Position numbers and translations under genes: made by a program
Notes under the pieces: model-generated
The model's input: the letters and a program-made list of their open reading frames with translations, nothing else
Database searches by the model: none
What the model was told of the DNA's origin: nothing
Shown here: positions 51,466 to 59,283 of the stretch, one piece after another
How the letters are laid out: every line of letters begins with the position of its first letter
How positions within the stretch are numbered: position 1 is the first letter of the stretch
DNA from: Xanthobacteraceae bacterium
Lineage (GTDB): Bacteria; Pseudomonadota; Alphaproteobacteria; Rhizobiales; Xanthobacteraceae
Assembly: GCA_019745775.1 (NCBI GenBank)
Contig: JAIESR010000064.1
Coordinates: forward strand, 1-64,000
Direction of reading: 5' to 3'
DNA: 64,000 bases

Positions 51466-52691
51466 GCCGACTGCTCGTAGTTTGCGATGGTGTCAAGCAG
51501 AATGCGTGCCGCGAGATCCGCATCCGCGGCCGCTACCGTTTCCAACGGCGAATGGCTGATGCCACCATTGCCACAACGGACGAACAGCATGCCAAGTTCG
51601 GTGATGCCTTTGAACTGCATGGCGTCGTGGCCGGCTCCGCTTGGCAGCGGTCGAACGCCGATGCCCGCACGGGCTATGGCCGCCGCTAATAGCCGCTGAA
51701 TGCGCGGGCTACAGGAAACGTTATTGCTGCGCGACACTTCCTTGGTTTCAACCTTAACGCCACGGCGCTCCGCGACACGTTTGATTTCCGCCAGCACGTC
51801 CGATGCAGCCGCGTCGCGCGTCTGGTCGTCGCCGGCACGGATGTCGATGGTCAGCTCACAGTGCCCGGGGATGACGTTGATCGCGCCACCAGGCACGCGG
51901 AGTTCGCCGACGGTGCCCACCAGCGTCGGCGCCGCCGCACAGCGTCGTTCCACGTAGAGAACGATTTCGGCAGCAGCGGCGGCGGCGTCGTGGCGGAGCG
52001 CCATCGGCACCGTTCCCGCATGACCGGCGGTTCCGGCGATGCTCACCCGCTGCCGTACCGAACCGGCAATGGAGGTGACGATGCCGACCGGGAAGTCCTC
52101 GTGCAGCAGGACCGGTCCCTGCTCGATGTGGACTTCCAGATAGCCGATCAGATCCTGCGGGCGGCGCGCCAGCGTCGGTATGAGCTTCGGATCGAAGCCA
52201 GCCGCGCGCATGACATCGCCCAATCGATGGCCTTCGCCATCGCTCCGATCGAGGACGCTCGTGTCGAATTGGCCGGCCATCGCGCTGCTGCCGATATAGG
52301 GTGTGGAGAAGCGCACCCCCTCCTCTTCCGAGAATGCGATCACGTCCACGTTAAATGGCAGCTTGCGGCCGGACTGGTGCAGGTGCTCGACCGCCACCAG
52401 TGCCGTCAGGATGCCGAGCCGTCCGTCATAGTGGCCGGCGTTGCGGACGGTGTCATAGTGCGAGCCCAGGATGAGCGTGCGCGCTGACGGATTGTCCGAC
52501 CGATAACGCCCGACCACATTGCCGACGGCGTCGATGTCGGCGCTCATGCCGGCATCATGCATCCATTTCTTGAGCTCGGCTGCGACGGCGCGGTGCGGCG
52601 GCGTGAGGTAGGTGCAGGTCAGGCCGTCGGACGTCTCCGACCACTGCGCCAGCCGCGCGGCCAGGTCGACAATGCGTTGCCCGAATGTCAT
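51462..52691 (-). CDS. Allantoate amidohydrolase-type M20 hydrolase
   Basis: The ATG at 52691 (MTFGQRIVDLAARLAQWSE) matches the family N-terminus. The ~409-residue enzyme has the carbamoylase-type metal motifs LGSHYDTVRNAGHYDGRLGILTAL, FSEEEGVRFSTPYIGSSAMAG and EVHIEQGP, the dimer domain GTAGHAGTVPMALRHDA, and the substrate Arg/His region SGAGHDAMQFKGI. This subfamily hydrolyses allantoate or N-carbamoyl amino acids; the urate-pathway context favours allantoate. Its start lies only 30 bases from the divergent puuD start. Confidence 0.88.
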   Translation of the reverse strand: MTFGQRIVDLAARLAQWSETSDGLTCTYLTPPHRAVAAELKKWMHDAGMSADIDAVGNVVGRYRSDNPSARTLILGSHYDTVRNAGHYDGRLGILTALVAVEHLHQSGRKLPFNVDVIAFSEEEGVRFSTPYIGSSAMAGQFDTSVLDRSDGEGHRLGDVMRAAGFDPKLIPTLARRPQDLIGYLEVHIEQGPVLLHEDFPVGIVTSIAGSVRQRVSIAGTAGHAGTVPMALRHDAAAAAAEIVLYVERRCAAAPTLVGTVGELRVPGGAINVIPGHCELTIDIRAGDDQTRDAAASDVLAEIKRVAERRGVKVETKEVSRSNNVSCSPRIQRLLAAAIARAGIGVRPLPSGAGHDAMQFKGITELGMLFVRCGNGGISHSPLETVAAADADLAARILLDTIANYEQSA

Positions 52692-52721
52692 GGTGATCGC
52701 CGGAAAGAAGGCCGCTGAACC

Positions 52722-53915
52722 GTGGACGCTGTCGTCACTGAATGGCTTAGTCTCATCATCCGCTGGCTGCACGTCGTTGCCGGGATAGCCTGGATCGGCA
52801 GCTCATTCTACTTCATCCATCTCGATTTGAGCCTCAAGCCGAGACCGGGGCTGCCCGCCGGCGTCAAGGGTGACGCCTGGCAGGTCCACGGTGGCGGTTT
52901 CTACCACATGGTCAAGTTCGTGGTCGCGCCCGCCCGCATGCCGGACGAGCTGACCTGGTTCAAGTGGGAGGCTTACACCACCTGGCTGTCGGGCTTCGCG
53001 CTGCTGGTCATTGTCTACTATCTCGGCGCCGAGCTCTATCTGATCGACAAGAGCGTGCTCGATCTGAGCGCCCCGATGGCGGCACTCATCGCTTTTGGCA
53101 GCCTGCTCGTGGCCTGGCTGTTCTACGAGGGGCTGTGCCGTTCGCCGCTGGCAAAGCACGAAATCGCGATGTCGCTGGTTGGCTATGTTTTCCTGGTGGG
53201 CCTGACCTATGCCTTCACCCATGTGTTCAGCGGACGCGGCGCGTTCACCCAGATCGGCGCGCTGATCGGCACCATCATGGTGGCGAACGTGTTCGTCATC
53301 ATCATCCCCTACCAGAAGAAGACGGTGGCGGCGCTGATCGCCGGCAAGGAGCCCAATCCGGAATGGGGCGAGGAAGGGAAGCGCCGGTCGGTCCACAACA
53401 ATTACCTGACACTGCCGGTCATCTTCCTGATGATCGCGAATCACTACCCGATGCTGTTCGCGACCAAGTACAACTGGCTGATCGTCGCGATCGTGCTGCT
53501 GATCGGACCGGTCATCCGCCATTTCTTCAATTCCCGTCATGAGGGCAAGGGTAGCCCGTGGTGGACCTGGGGCGTGGCCGCGACCGGGATGATCGCGATC
53601 GCCTGGCTGTCGGCCGCCGGCCCGCGTCAGACCGTCACCGGAGCGTTGCCGAAGGCCGATGCGCGGGCGGCGCACAATGTCGTGCTCACCCGCTGCAGCA
53701 TGTGCCACATGAGCGGGCCGGTGTGGCCCGGCGTCCCCGCGGCGCCCAAAGACGTGCTGCTTGAAACCCCGGAAGGCATCAGCCGCCATGCCCGACTTAT
53801 CGAGATCAACGCAGTACGCTCGGATGCCATGCCGCCCGGCAACATCACCGGGATGACCGGCGAGGAACGGTCGATCCTTGCGGCCTGGATCGCGGCCGGC
53901 GCACCGGCGAAGTGA
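52722..53915 (+). CDS. puuD: Urate hydroxylase PuuD with C-terminal cytochrome c
   Basis: This 397-residue inner-membrane protein oxidises urate to 5-hydroxyisourate. About eight hydrophobic helices occupy residues 8-310, beginning IIRWLHVVAGIAWIGSSFYFIHLD and including WTWGVAATGMIAIAWLSAAGP. The last ~85 residues are a periplasmic cytochrome c with CSMCH near residue 326 and a distal Met in SDAMPPGNIT. The GTG start is behind AAGG. It overlaps or abuts the allantoinase gene (GTGA) and is divergent from the allantoate hydrolase operon. Electrons from urate enter a respiratory chain and not O2 directly, in contrast to uricase. Confidence 0.93.
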   Translation: MDAVVTEWLSLIIRWLHVVAGIAWIGSSFYFIHLDLSLKPRPGLPAGVKGDAWQVHGGGFYHMVKFVVAPARMPDELTWFKWEAYTTWLSGFALLVIVYYLGAELYLIDKSVLDLSAPMAALIAFGSLLVAWLFYEGLCRSPLAKHEIAMSLVGYVFLVGLTYAFTHVFSGRGAFTQIGALIGTIMVANVFVIIIPYQKKTVAALIAGKEPNPEWGEEGKRRSVHNNYLTLPVIFLMIANHYPMLFATKYNWLIVAIVLLIGPVIRHFFNSRHEGKGSPWWTWGVAATGMIAIAWLSAAGPRQTVTGALPKADARAAHNVVLTRCSMCHMSGPVWPGVPAAPKDVLLETPEGISRHARLIEINAVRSDAMPPGNITGMTGEERSILAAWIAAGAPAK

Positions 53916-53920
53916 ACGCC

Positions 53921-54859
53921 ATGACTTATTCATCCTCCTATCCGCGCGACCTCGTCGGCTACGGCCGCGACCCGCCCGACCCGCGCTGGCCGGGCCGCGC
54001 GCGCGTGGCGGTGCAGTTCGTGATCAATTACGAGGAAGGCGGCGAGAACTCGATCCTGCACGGCGACAAGGCGTCGGAAGCGTTTCTGTCGGACGTGCTG
54101 GGCGCCCAGCCGTGGCCTGGCCAGCGCCATACGAATATGGAGTCGATGTTCGAGTACGGATCGCGGGCCGGGTTCTGGCGGTTGTGGCGAATCTTCACTG
54201 AACGCAAGCTGCCGGTGACGGTGTTCGGCGTCGCCACGGCTTTGGCGCGTAATCCCGACGTCGTCGCCGCCATGGGCGAAGCCCGATGGGAGATCGCCAG
54301 CCACGCGCTCAAGTGGATCGAATATAAGGACATGCCGGTGGACGAAGAGCGCGCGCAGATGCGCGAGGCCATCCGAATCCACACCGAAGCGACGGGAAGC
54401 CGGCCGCTCGGCTGGTACACCGGTCGTACGTCCGTAAACTCGCTAAAGCTCGTGCTCGAAGATGGCGGCTTCCGTTATTCATCCGACACCTATGCGGACG
54501 ACCTGCCCTACTGGGTCAACGGCGCGGAGGGTCCGCACCTGCTCATCCCCTACTCGCTCGATGCGAACGACATGCGCTTTGTCGTGCCGCAGGGTTTTGG
54601 CCAGGGCAATGACTTCTTCACCTATCTCCGCGACAGCTTCGACGTGCTCTACGCCGAAGGCGACCGCGCGCCCAAGATGATGTCGGTCGGCCTGCACTGC
54701 CGGCTGGTCGGCCGGCCGGGCCGCGCGGCCGGGCTCATCCGCTTCCTCGATCACATCGCCAAGCATGACCGTGTCTGGGTCGCGACGCGCCTCGACATCG
54801 CGGAACACTGGCACCGCGAGCACCGAGGCCTTGCGGCGAATGCGCCCGTGGTCGCGTGA
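53921..54859 (+). CDS. puuE: Allantoinase PuuE
   Basis: This ~312-residue protein of the polysaccharide-deacetylase-fold allantoinase family has the highly conserved start YPRDLVGYGRDPPDPRWPGRARVAVQFVINYEEGGENS and the downstream LGWYTGRTSVNSLKLV and SLDANDMRFV segments. It converts allantoin to allantoate. The ATG at 53921 is used here; the GTG at 53912 (overlapping the puuD stop) is an alternative. A strong terminator follows. Confidence 0.93.
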   Translation: MTYSSSYPRDLVGYGRDPPDPRWPGRARVAVQFVINYEEGGENSILHGDKASEAFLSDVLGAQPWPGQRHTNMESMFEYGSRAGFWRLWRIFTERKLPVTVFGVATALARNPDVVAAMGEARWEIASHALKWIEYKDMPVDEERAQMREAIRIHTEATGSRPLGWYTGRTSVNSLKLVLEDGGFRYSSDTYADDLPYWVNGAEGPHLLIPYSLDANDMRFVVPQGFGQGNDFFTYLRDSFDVLYAEGDRAPKMMSVGLHCRLVGRPGRAAGLIRFLDHIAKHDRVWVATRLDIAEHWHREHRGLAANAPVVA

Positions 54860-54860
54860 T

Positions 54861-54890
54861 CCCGCGCCAGCGCGAAAAAGCGCGGGTTTT
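54861..54890 (+). terminator. Intrinsic terminator after puuE
   Basis: A perfect 7-bp stem, CCCGCGC / GCGCGGG, is followed by TTTT immediately after the puuE stop. It separates the puuDE unit from the ABC-importer operon, which has its own sigma-54 promoter. Confidence 0.85.
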
Positions 54891-54910
54891 CAACAGTCTT
54901 GACTGGTGAA

Positions 54911-54947
54911 TAGGCAAGTCGGTTCAAATTGCCTAGTCTTCGGGCAA
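54911..54947. promoter_or_regulatory. TAGGCAA-type half-sites upstream of the importer promoter
   Basis: TAGGCAA (54911-54917), TTGCCTA (54929-54935) and a further GGCAA (54943-54947) form overlapping inverted repeats. They begin 79 bases before the -24 GG of the sigma-54 promoter. TAGGCA also occurs before the urt promoter. This is a candidate activator-binding region. Confidence 0.5.
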
Positions 54948-54988
54948 CCCTGCAGCCGCATGCTCGCGACGGGGCGAAAACTTTAGGC

Positions 54989-55004
54989 TGGCACGCGGAT
55001 TGCT
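54989..55004 (+). promoter_or_regulatory. Sigma-54 (-24/-12) promoter of the NMT1-type ABC operon
   Basis: TGGCACGCGGATTGCT matches the RpoN consensus (TGGCACG-N4-TTGCT) at every position, with GG and GC correctly spaced, 45 bases before the solute-binding-protein start codon. Confidence 0.93.
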
Positions 55005-55049
55005 GAGCAACACCGAGACGTCCGCCGATTAGCTTATGGAGCATCAACG

Positions 55050-56066
55050 ATGGTCGCGATCAGGTTATTCGCAGTGGTTGTTGTGGTGGCACTGGCGGCC
55101 GTCTTCGCCAGGCCGGTGTCCGCACAAACCAATCTCAAATTCGCGCTCGACTGGAAGTTCGAGGGTCCGTCGGCACCCTACTTCGTCGCGCTCGACAAGG
55201 GCTACTACAAGGCCGAGGGCCTCAACGTCTCGATCGACTCCGGTCCCGGCTCGGTCGCCGGCATCGCGCGTGTAGCGGCCGGGACCTACCCGATCGGCTT
55301 CTTCGACATCAATTCGCTGGTGAAGTTCCTGGACCAGAACCCCGACAAGAAGGTTCAGGCAGTGCTGATGATGTACGATAAGCCGCCGTTCGCGATCGCC
55401 ACCACCGCCAAGACCGGCATCGTGAAGCCGAAGGACCTGGAAGGCCGCGTCCTCGGCGCGCCCGCCGCCGACGGCGCGTTCGCGCAGTGGCGCGCTTTCG
55501 TGAAAGAGAACAACATCGATCCGTCCAAGGTCCGGATCGAGAACGTCGGCTTCCCGGTGCGCGAGCCGATGCTGGCTGAAGGCAAGGTCGACGCCATCAC
55601 CGGCTTCTCGTTCTCGATGCACTACAACCTCTTGCAGAAGGGTCTGAAGCCGCAGGACATCCGCACCATGCTGATGGCCGATCACGGGCTCGTGCTCTAT
55701 GGCAACGCGATCATGGTCAATCCGGACTTCGCGAAGGCCAATCCCAAGCTGGTCGCAGGCTTCGTGCGCGCGACCATCAAGGGCACGCTCGACACCATCA
55801 AGGACCCCAGGGCAGCCATCAAGTCCGTGATGAAGCGCAACGAGACCGGCGATGAGGCGATCGAGCTCGATCGGCTCCAGATGTCGCTGCGCGACAATTT
55901 CGTCACCGCCTGGGTCAAGGCCAACGGCTTCGGCGGCGTCGACATGGCGCGGCTCGCAAAATCGATCGACCAGATCGCGCTGACCTACGACTTCAAGGCG
56001 CGGCCAAAGGCGGAGGACGTGTTCACCAGCCAGTATCTGCCGCCGGTGGCCGATCGGAAGCTTTGA
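55050..56066 (+). CDS. NMT1/SsuA-type ABC transporter substrate-binding protein
   Basis: This 338-residue periplasmic protein has a signal peptide ending PVSA-QTN. NMT1/THI5-like features are LKFALDWKFEGPSAPYFVALDKGYYKAEGLNVSIDSGPGS at the mature start, VGFPVREPMLAEGKVDAITGFSF near 175, and KGLKPQDIRTMLM. The family imports nitrogen- or sulphur-containing compounds such as pyrimidine precursors, taurine or riboflavin. The position beside urate/allantoin genes and the sigma-54 promoter suggest a purine-derived or ureide nitrogen source. Confidence 0.92.
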   Translation: MVAIRLFAVVVVVALAAVFARPVSAQTNLKFALDWKFEGPSAPYFVALDKGYYKAEGLNVSIDSGPGSVAGIARVAAGTYPIGFFDINSLVKFLDQNPDKKVQAVLMMYDKPPFAIATTAKTGIVKPKDLEGRVLGAPAADGAFAQWRAFVKENNIDPSKVRIENVGFPVREPMLAEGKVDAITGFSFSMHYNLLQKGLKPQDIRTMLMADHGLVLYGNAIMVNPDFAKANPKLVAGFVRATIKGTLDTIKDPRAAIKSVMKRNETGDEAIELDRLQMSLRDNFVTAWVKANGFGGVDMARLAKSIDQIALTYDFKARPKAEDVFTSQYLPPVADRKL

Positions 56067-56067
56067 T

Positions 56068-56088
56068 CGGCCTCATTTAATTAGGCCG
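56068..56088 (+). other. Intercistronic hairpin after the solute-binding-protein gene
   Basis: CGGCCT / AGGCCG arms with a 9-base A+T-rich loop lie just after the binding-protein stop and before the ATPase gene. There is no U-run. Such hairpins protect the upstream message and raise binding-protein output relative to the transporter. Confidence 0.6.
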
Positions 56089-56108
56089 GGTGCGAAGACA
56101 GGCCGGGC

Positions 56109-56897
56109 ATGAGTGCGTCCGTCGAGATCGGTGACGTCACACTGACCTATCGCGGCGTGTCGGGCGGCGTCCTCGCGTTGAAAGGCACCACACTGAACGT
56201 GCGCCGCGGCGAATTCGCCGCGGTGGTTGGCCCGTCCGGCTGCGGCAAGTCGTCCTTGATGAAGCTCGTCACCGGACTGCTGCCGCCCGACAATGGCAGC
56301 ATCGTCATTTCCGGTGCCAAGGTGACGGGCCCGGTCAAGATCGCGGGGATGGCGTTCCAGAATCCCAACCTCCTGCCCTGGCGGAAGGTGGTCGACAACG
56401 TCCTGCTGCCGCTTGAAATCGTGCAGCCGTACCGCTCGAACTTCCGCCGCGAGAAAAAGCAGTACCGCGAGCAGGCGGAAGCGTTGCTCAAGACCGTCGG
56501 TCTCGGCGGATTTGGCGATCGCTATCCGTGGGAGCTCTCGGGCGGCATGCAGCAGCGCGTATCTCTCTGCCGTGCGCTCATCCACCAGCCTTCGCTGCTG
56601 ATGCTCGACGAGCCGTTCGCCGCGCTCGACGCGTTCACGCGCGAAGAGCTGTGGTGCGTGCTGCGCGACCTCTGGCAGAAGATCAGGTTCACCGTGATCC
56701 TGGTGACCCACGACCTGCGCGAAGCGACGTTCCTTGCCGACACCATTCACGTCATGAGCGCGCGGCCCGGCCACATCGTGATGAGCAAGACCGTCGAGCT
56801 GCCGCGCCCGCGCGAGCTCGAGGATTGCTTCAAGCCGCAGTTCATCGATATCGTGCACGAATTGCGCGCCAAGATCGGCGAGGTGCGGCAACAATGA
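56109..56897 (+). CDS. ABC transporter ATP-binding protein (SsuB/TauB type)
   Basis: This 262-residue ATPase has Walker A GPSGCGKSSLMK near residue 43, the Q-loop in AFQNPNLLPWR, signature LSGGMQQRVSLCRALI, Walker B LLMLDEPFAALD and the switch His in VTHDLREA. It partners with the permease, whose ATG overlaps its stop (ATGA). It powers the importer of the preceding binding protein. Confidence 0.94.
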   Translation: MSASVEIGDVTLTYRGVSGGVLALKGTTLNVRRGEFAAVVGPSGCGKSSLMKLVTGLLPPDNGSIVISGAKVTGPVKIAGMAFQNPNLLPWRKVVDNVLLPLEIVQPYRSNFRREKKQYREQAEALLKTVGLGGFGDRYPWELSGGMQQRVSLCRALIHQPSLLMLDEPFAALDAFTREELWCVLRDLWQKIRFTVILVTHDLREATFLADTIHVMSARPGHIVMSKTVELPRPRELEDCFKPQFIDIVHELRAKIGEVRQQ

Positions 56898-57664
56898 ACT
56901 CGACACTGGAAAAGCTGTCGCCGACGCTGTTCACGATCGGAATCTTCCTGTTTTGGGAGGCGGCCTGCCGGGCGTTCAAGATCGACCGCTTCATCCTACC
57001 GGCGCCGTCCGAAGCGTTCATGGCGATGGTGCAGTATTGGCGGCCGCTCGCCTATCACTCGTTCGTCACGCTGTGGACCACCCTGGCCGGCTTCGGCATC
57101 GCCGTCGCGTTCGGGATCGCGCTCGGGCTGGTCGTCGGCTGGTCACGCACGATCTATCGGGGGCTATATCCCGTAATGATCGGCTTCAACTGCATCCCGA
57201 AGGTCGCGGTGGTGCCGATCCTGATCATGTGGTTCGGCATCGGCGAGGTGCCGGCGATCCTCACCGCGTTCCTGATTTCGTTCTTCCCGATCGTCGTGAA
57301 CGTCGCCACCGGCCTCGCCACCATGGAGCCCGAGCTCGAGGACGTGCTGCGGGCGCTCGGTGCGCGCAAGCTCGACATCATGCTCAAGGTCGGAATTCCG
57401 CGGACGCAACCGTATCTCTTCGGCTCGCTCAAAGTCGCCATCACGCTCGCCTTCGTCGGCACCGTTGTCTCGGAGACCGTGGGCGCCAACGCCGGGCTAG
57501 GCTACCAGATTGCGCTCGCCGGCTCGAACTTCCAGATGCCGCTTGTTTTTGCGGCACTCCTGCTGCTCGCCTTCGAGGGGATCGCGATGTACGCGGTTTT
57601 CGCCTGGATTGAGGGCCATTTCACGCGCTGGGCCTTCCGCTCCTCGATGAGCGCGGCCGCCTAG
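56894..57664 (+). CDS. ABC transporter permease (SsuC/TauC type)
   Basis: This 256-residue protein has six predicted membrane helices and the cytoplasmic EAA-type loop VNVATGLATMEPELEDVLRALGARKLDIMLKVGIPRTQPYL. The ATG overlaps the ATPase stop. It forms the homodimeric channel of the sigma-54-controlled importer. It is the last gene of the operon. Confidence 0.94.
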   Translation: MNSTLEKLSPTLFTIGIFLFWEAACRAFKIDRFILPAPSEAFMAMVQYWRPLAYHSFVTLWTTLAGFGIAVAFGIALGLVVGWSRTIYRGLYPVMIGFNCIPKVAVVPILIMWFGIGEVPAILTAFLISFFPIVVNVATGLATMEPELEDVLRALGARKLDIMLKVGIPRTQPYLFGSLKVAITLAFVGTVVSETVGANAGLGYQIALAGSNFQMPLVFAALLLLAFEGIAMYAVFAWIEGHFTRWAFRSSMSAAA

Positions 57665-57720
57665 CGTCCGACCAGTATCCCTGACCGTCGACAAATGCTG
57701 AGCAGGAGCGGCCCAATGAT

Positions 57721-57769
57721 TAGGCAGGCTCGGGTCGAGCCGCTCCCCTCGCCGCCCACGATTTAGGCA
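57721..57769. promoter_or_regulatory. TAGGCA motifs upstream of the urt promoter
   Basis: TAGGCA occurs at 57721-57726 and 57764-57769; the second begins 76 bases before the -24 GG of the urt promoter, nearly the same place as TAGGCAA (79 bases) before the NMT1-type importer promoter. It is a candidate site for a shared enhancer-binding protein. It does not match the classic NtrC GCAC-N-GTGC site. Confidence 0.4.
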
Positions 57770-57838
57770 GCCGATTCACGCGCGGTTTCATAACGGACGT
57801 CGCATTGTCCAATCAAAGGCTTGGACAGCGTAAATCGC

Positions 57839-57853
57839 TGGCACAGTCCTTGC
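57839..57853 (+). promoter_or_regulatory. Sigma-54 (-24/-12) promoter of the urt operon
   Basis: TGGCAC-AGTCC-TTGC fits the RpoN consensus with exact GG/GC spacing, 62 bases before the urtA start codon. This is typical of nitrogen-starvation control of urea uptake. Confidence 0.9.
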
Positions 57854-57914
57854 GTCATAGGTCGCCGGCGAGCCGGCGCCGAGCCGTTCGTTGCGTCAAA
57901 CAGAGGACATCGCG

Positions 57915-59222
57915 ATGACTAATCCAGTCAAAACTGTCACAAGGCGGACGGTGCTTCGGAGCGGTCTGGCCACCGCTGCCGGGCTCATCTGCAGTCCCGC
58001 CATTATTTCAACGGCGCGGGCGCAAGGCCCGATCCGACTTGGCATTCTTCACTCCCTCTCGGGCACGATGGCGATCAGCGAGACCACGCTGAAAGACGTG
58101 ATGCTGATGCTGATCGAGGACCAGAACGCCAAGGGCGGTGTGCTGGGCCGAAAACTGGAAGCGATCGTTGTCGACCCTGCTTCGAACTGGCCGCTGTTTG
58201 CAGAAAAAGCGCGCGAACTGATCTCGAACCATAAAGTGTCCGCGGTGTTCGGCTGCTGGACTTCGGTGTCGCGCAAGTCGGTGCTCCCGGTGTTCAAGGA
58301 GCTCAACAACATCCTGTTCTATCCCGTGCAGTACGAAGGCGAAGAGAGCGAGCGCAACGTGTTCTATACCGGCGCCGCCCCGAACCAACAGGCGATCCCG
58401 GCCGTCGACTACCTGATGAAGGAAGAGAAAGTGGTGCGCTGGGTGCTCGAAGGCACCGACTACGTCTATCCGCGCACCACCAACCGCATCCTGGAAGCCT
58501 ATCTCAAGGCCAAAGGCGTCGGCGCCGGCGACATCTCGATCAACTACACGCCATTCGGCCACTCGGACTGGCAGACGCGGGTAAAGGCGATCAAGACGCT
58601 AGGCTCGCAGGGCCGAAAGACCGCGGTGGTCTCGACCATCAACGGCGACGCCAACGTTCCGTTCTACAAGGAGCTCGGGAACCAAGGCGTCAGCGCCAAG
58701 GACATCCCGGTCGTCGCGTTCTCGGTCGGTGAAGAAGAGCTTGCCGGCATCGACACCCGGCCGCTGGTCGGGCATCTCGCCGCCTGGAACTACTTCGAGT
58801 CGATCAAGACGCCGGCCAACGCCGAGTTCATCAAGAAATGGAAGACCTTCACCAAGAATCCGAAGCGCGTGTCCAACGATCCGATGGAAGCGCATGTGAT
58901 CGGCTTTCAGATGTGGGTCAACGCCGTCAACAAGGTCAAGTCGGTCGATCCCGACGCGGTCATCGACGCGCTGCCGGGCATCACCGCGCCCAACCTGACC
59001 GGCGGTACCTCGACCATGCTCGCCAACCACCACATCACCAAGCCGGTGTTCATCGGCGAGGTGCGCGGCGACGGCCAGTTCGACGTGGTGTGGAAGACGC
59101 CGGACTTGGTTCCGGGTGCGGCCTGGTCGGAGCATCTTGAAGGATCGCGCGACCTGACGGCGGACTGGGTCAAGTTGAAATGCGGTAACTACAACACCGT
59201 CACCAAGCGGTGCGGCGGCTGA
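57915..59222 (+). CDS. urtA: Urea ABC transporter substrate-binding protein UrtA
   Basis: The ATG at 57915 follows GAGGA. The 435-residue periplasmic protein has a Tat-like signal (TRRTVLRSGLATAAGL, cleavage after STARA) and the FmdD/UrtA-type sequence IRLGILHSLSGTMAISETTLKDVMLMLIEDQNAKGG, VFGCWTSVSRKSVLPVFKELNN and YPVQYEGEESERNVFYTGAAPNQQ. It binds urea for UrtBCDE. It is the first gene of a sigma-54-promoted operon. Confidence 0.95.
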   Translation: MTNPVKTVTRRTVLRSGLATAAGLICSPAIISTARAQGPIRLGILHSLSGTMAISETTLKDVMLMLIEDQNAKGGVLGRKLEAIVVDPASNWPLFAEKARELISNHKVSAVFGCWTSVSRKSVLPVFKELNNILFYPVQYEGEESERNVFYTGAAPNQQAIPAVDYLMKEEKVVRWVLEGTDYVYPRTTNRILEAYLKAKGVGAGDISINYTPFGHSDWQTRVKAIKTLGSQGRKTAVVSTINGDANVPFYKELGNQGVSAKDIPVVAFSVGEEELAGIDTRPLVGHLAAWNYFESIKTPANAEFIKKWKTFTKNPKRVSNDPMEAHVIGFQMWVNAVNKVKSVDPDAVIDALPGITAPNLTGGTSTMLANHHITKPVFIGEVRGDGQFDVVWKTPDLVPGAAWSEHLEGSRDLTADWVKLKCGNYNTVTKRCGG

Positions 59223-59241
59223 CAATACTGTCAATGCGACT

Positions 59242-59264
59242 GCGGGAGGCTCAATGCCTCCCGC
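59242..59264 (+). other. Intercistronic hairpin between urtA and urtB
   Basis: A perfect 9-bp stem, GCGGGAGGC / GCCTCCCGC, with a 5-base TCAAT loop lies 20 bases after the urtA stop and before urtB. No U-run follows. It probably stabilises urtA mRNA or partly attenuates transcription into urtBCDE. Confidence 0.75.
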
Positions 59265-59283
59265 GCCATGCCGGGGGTTGATG

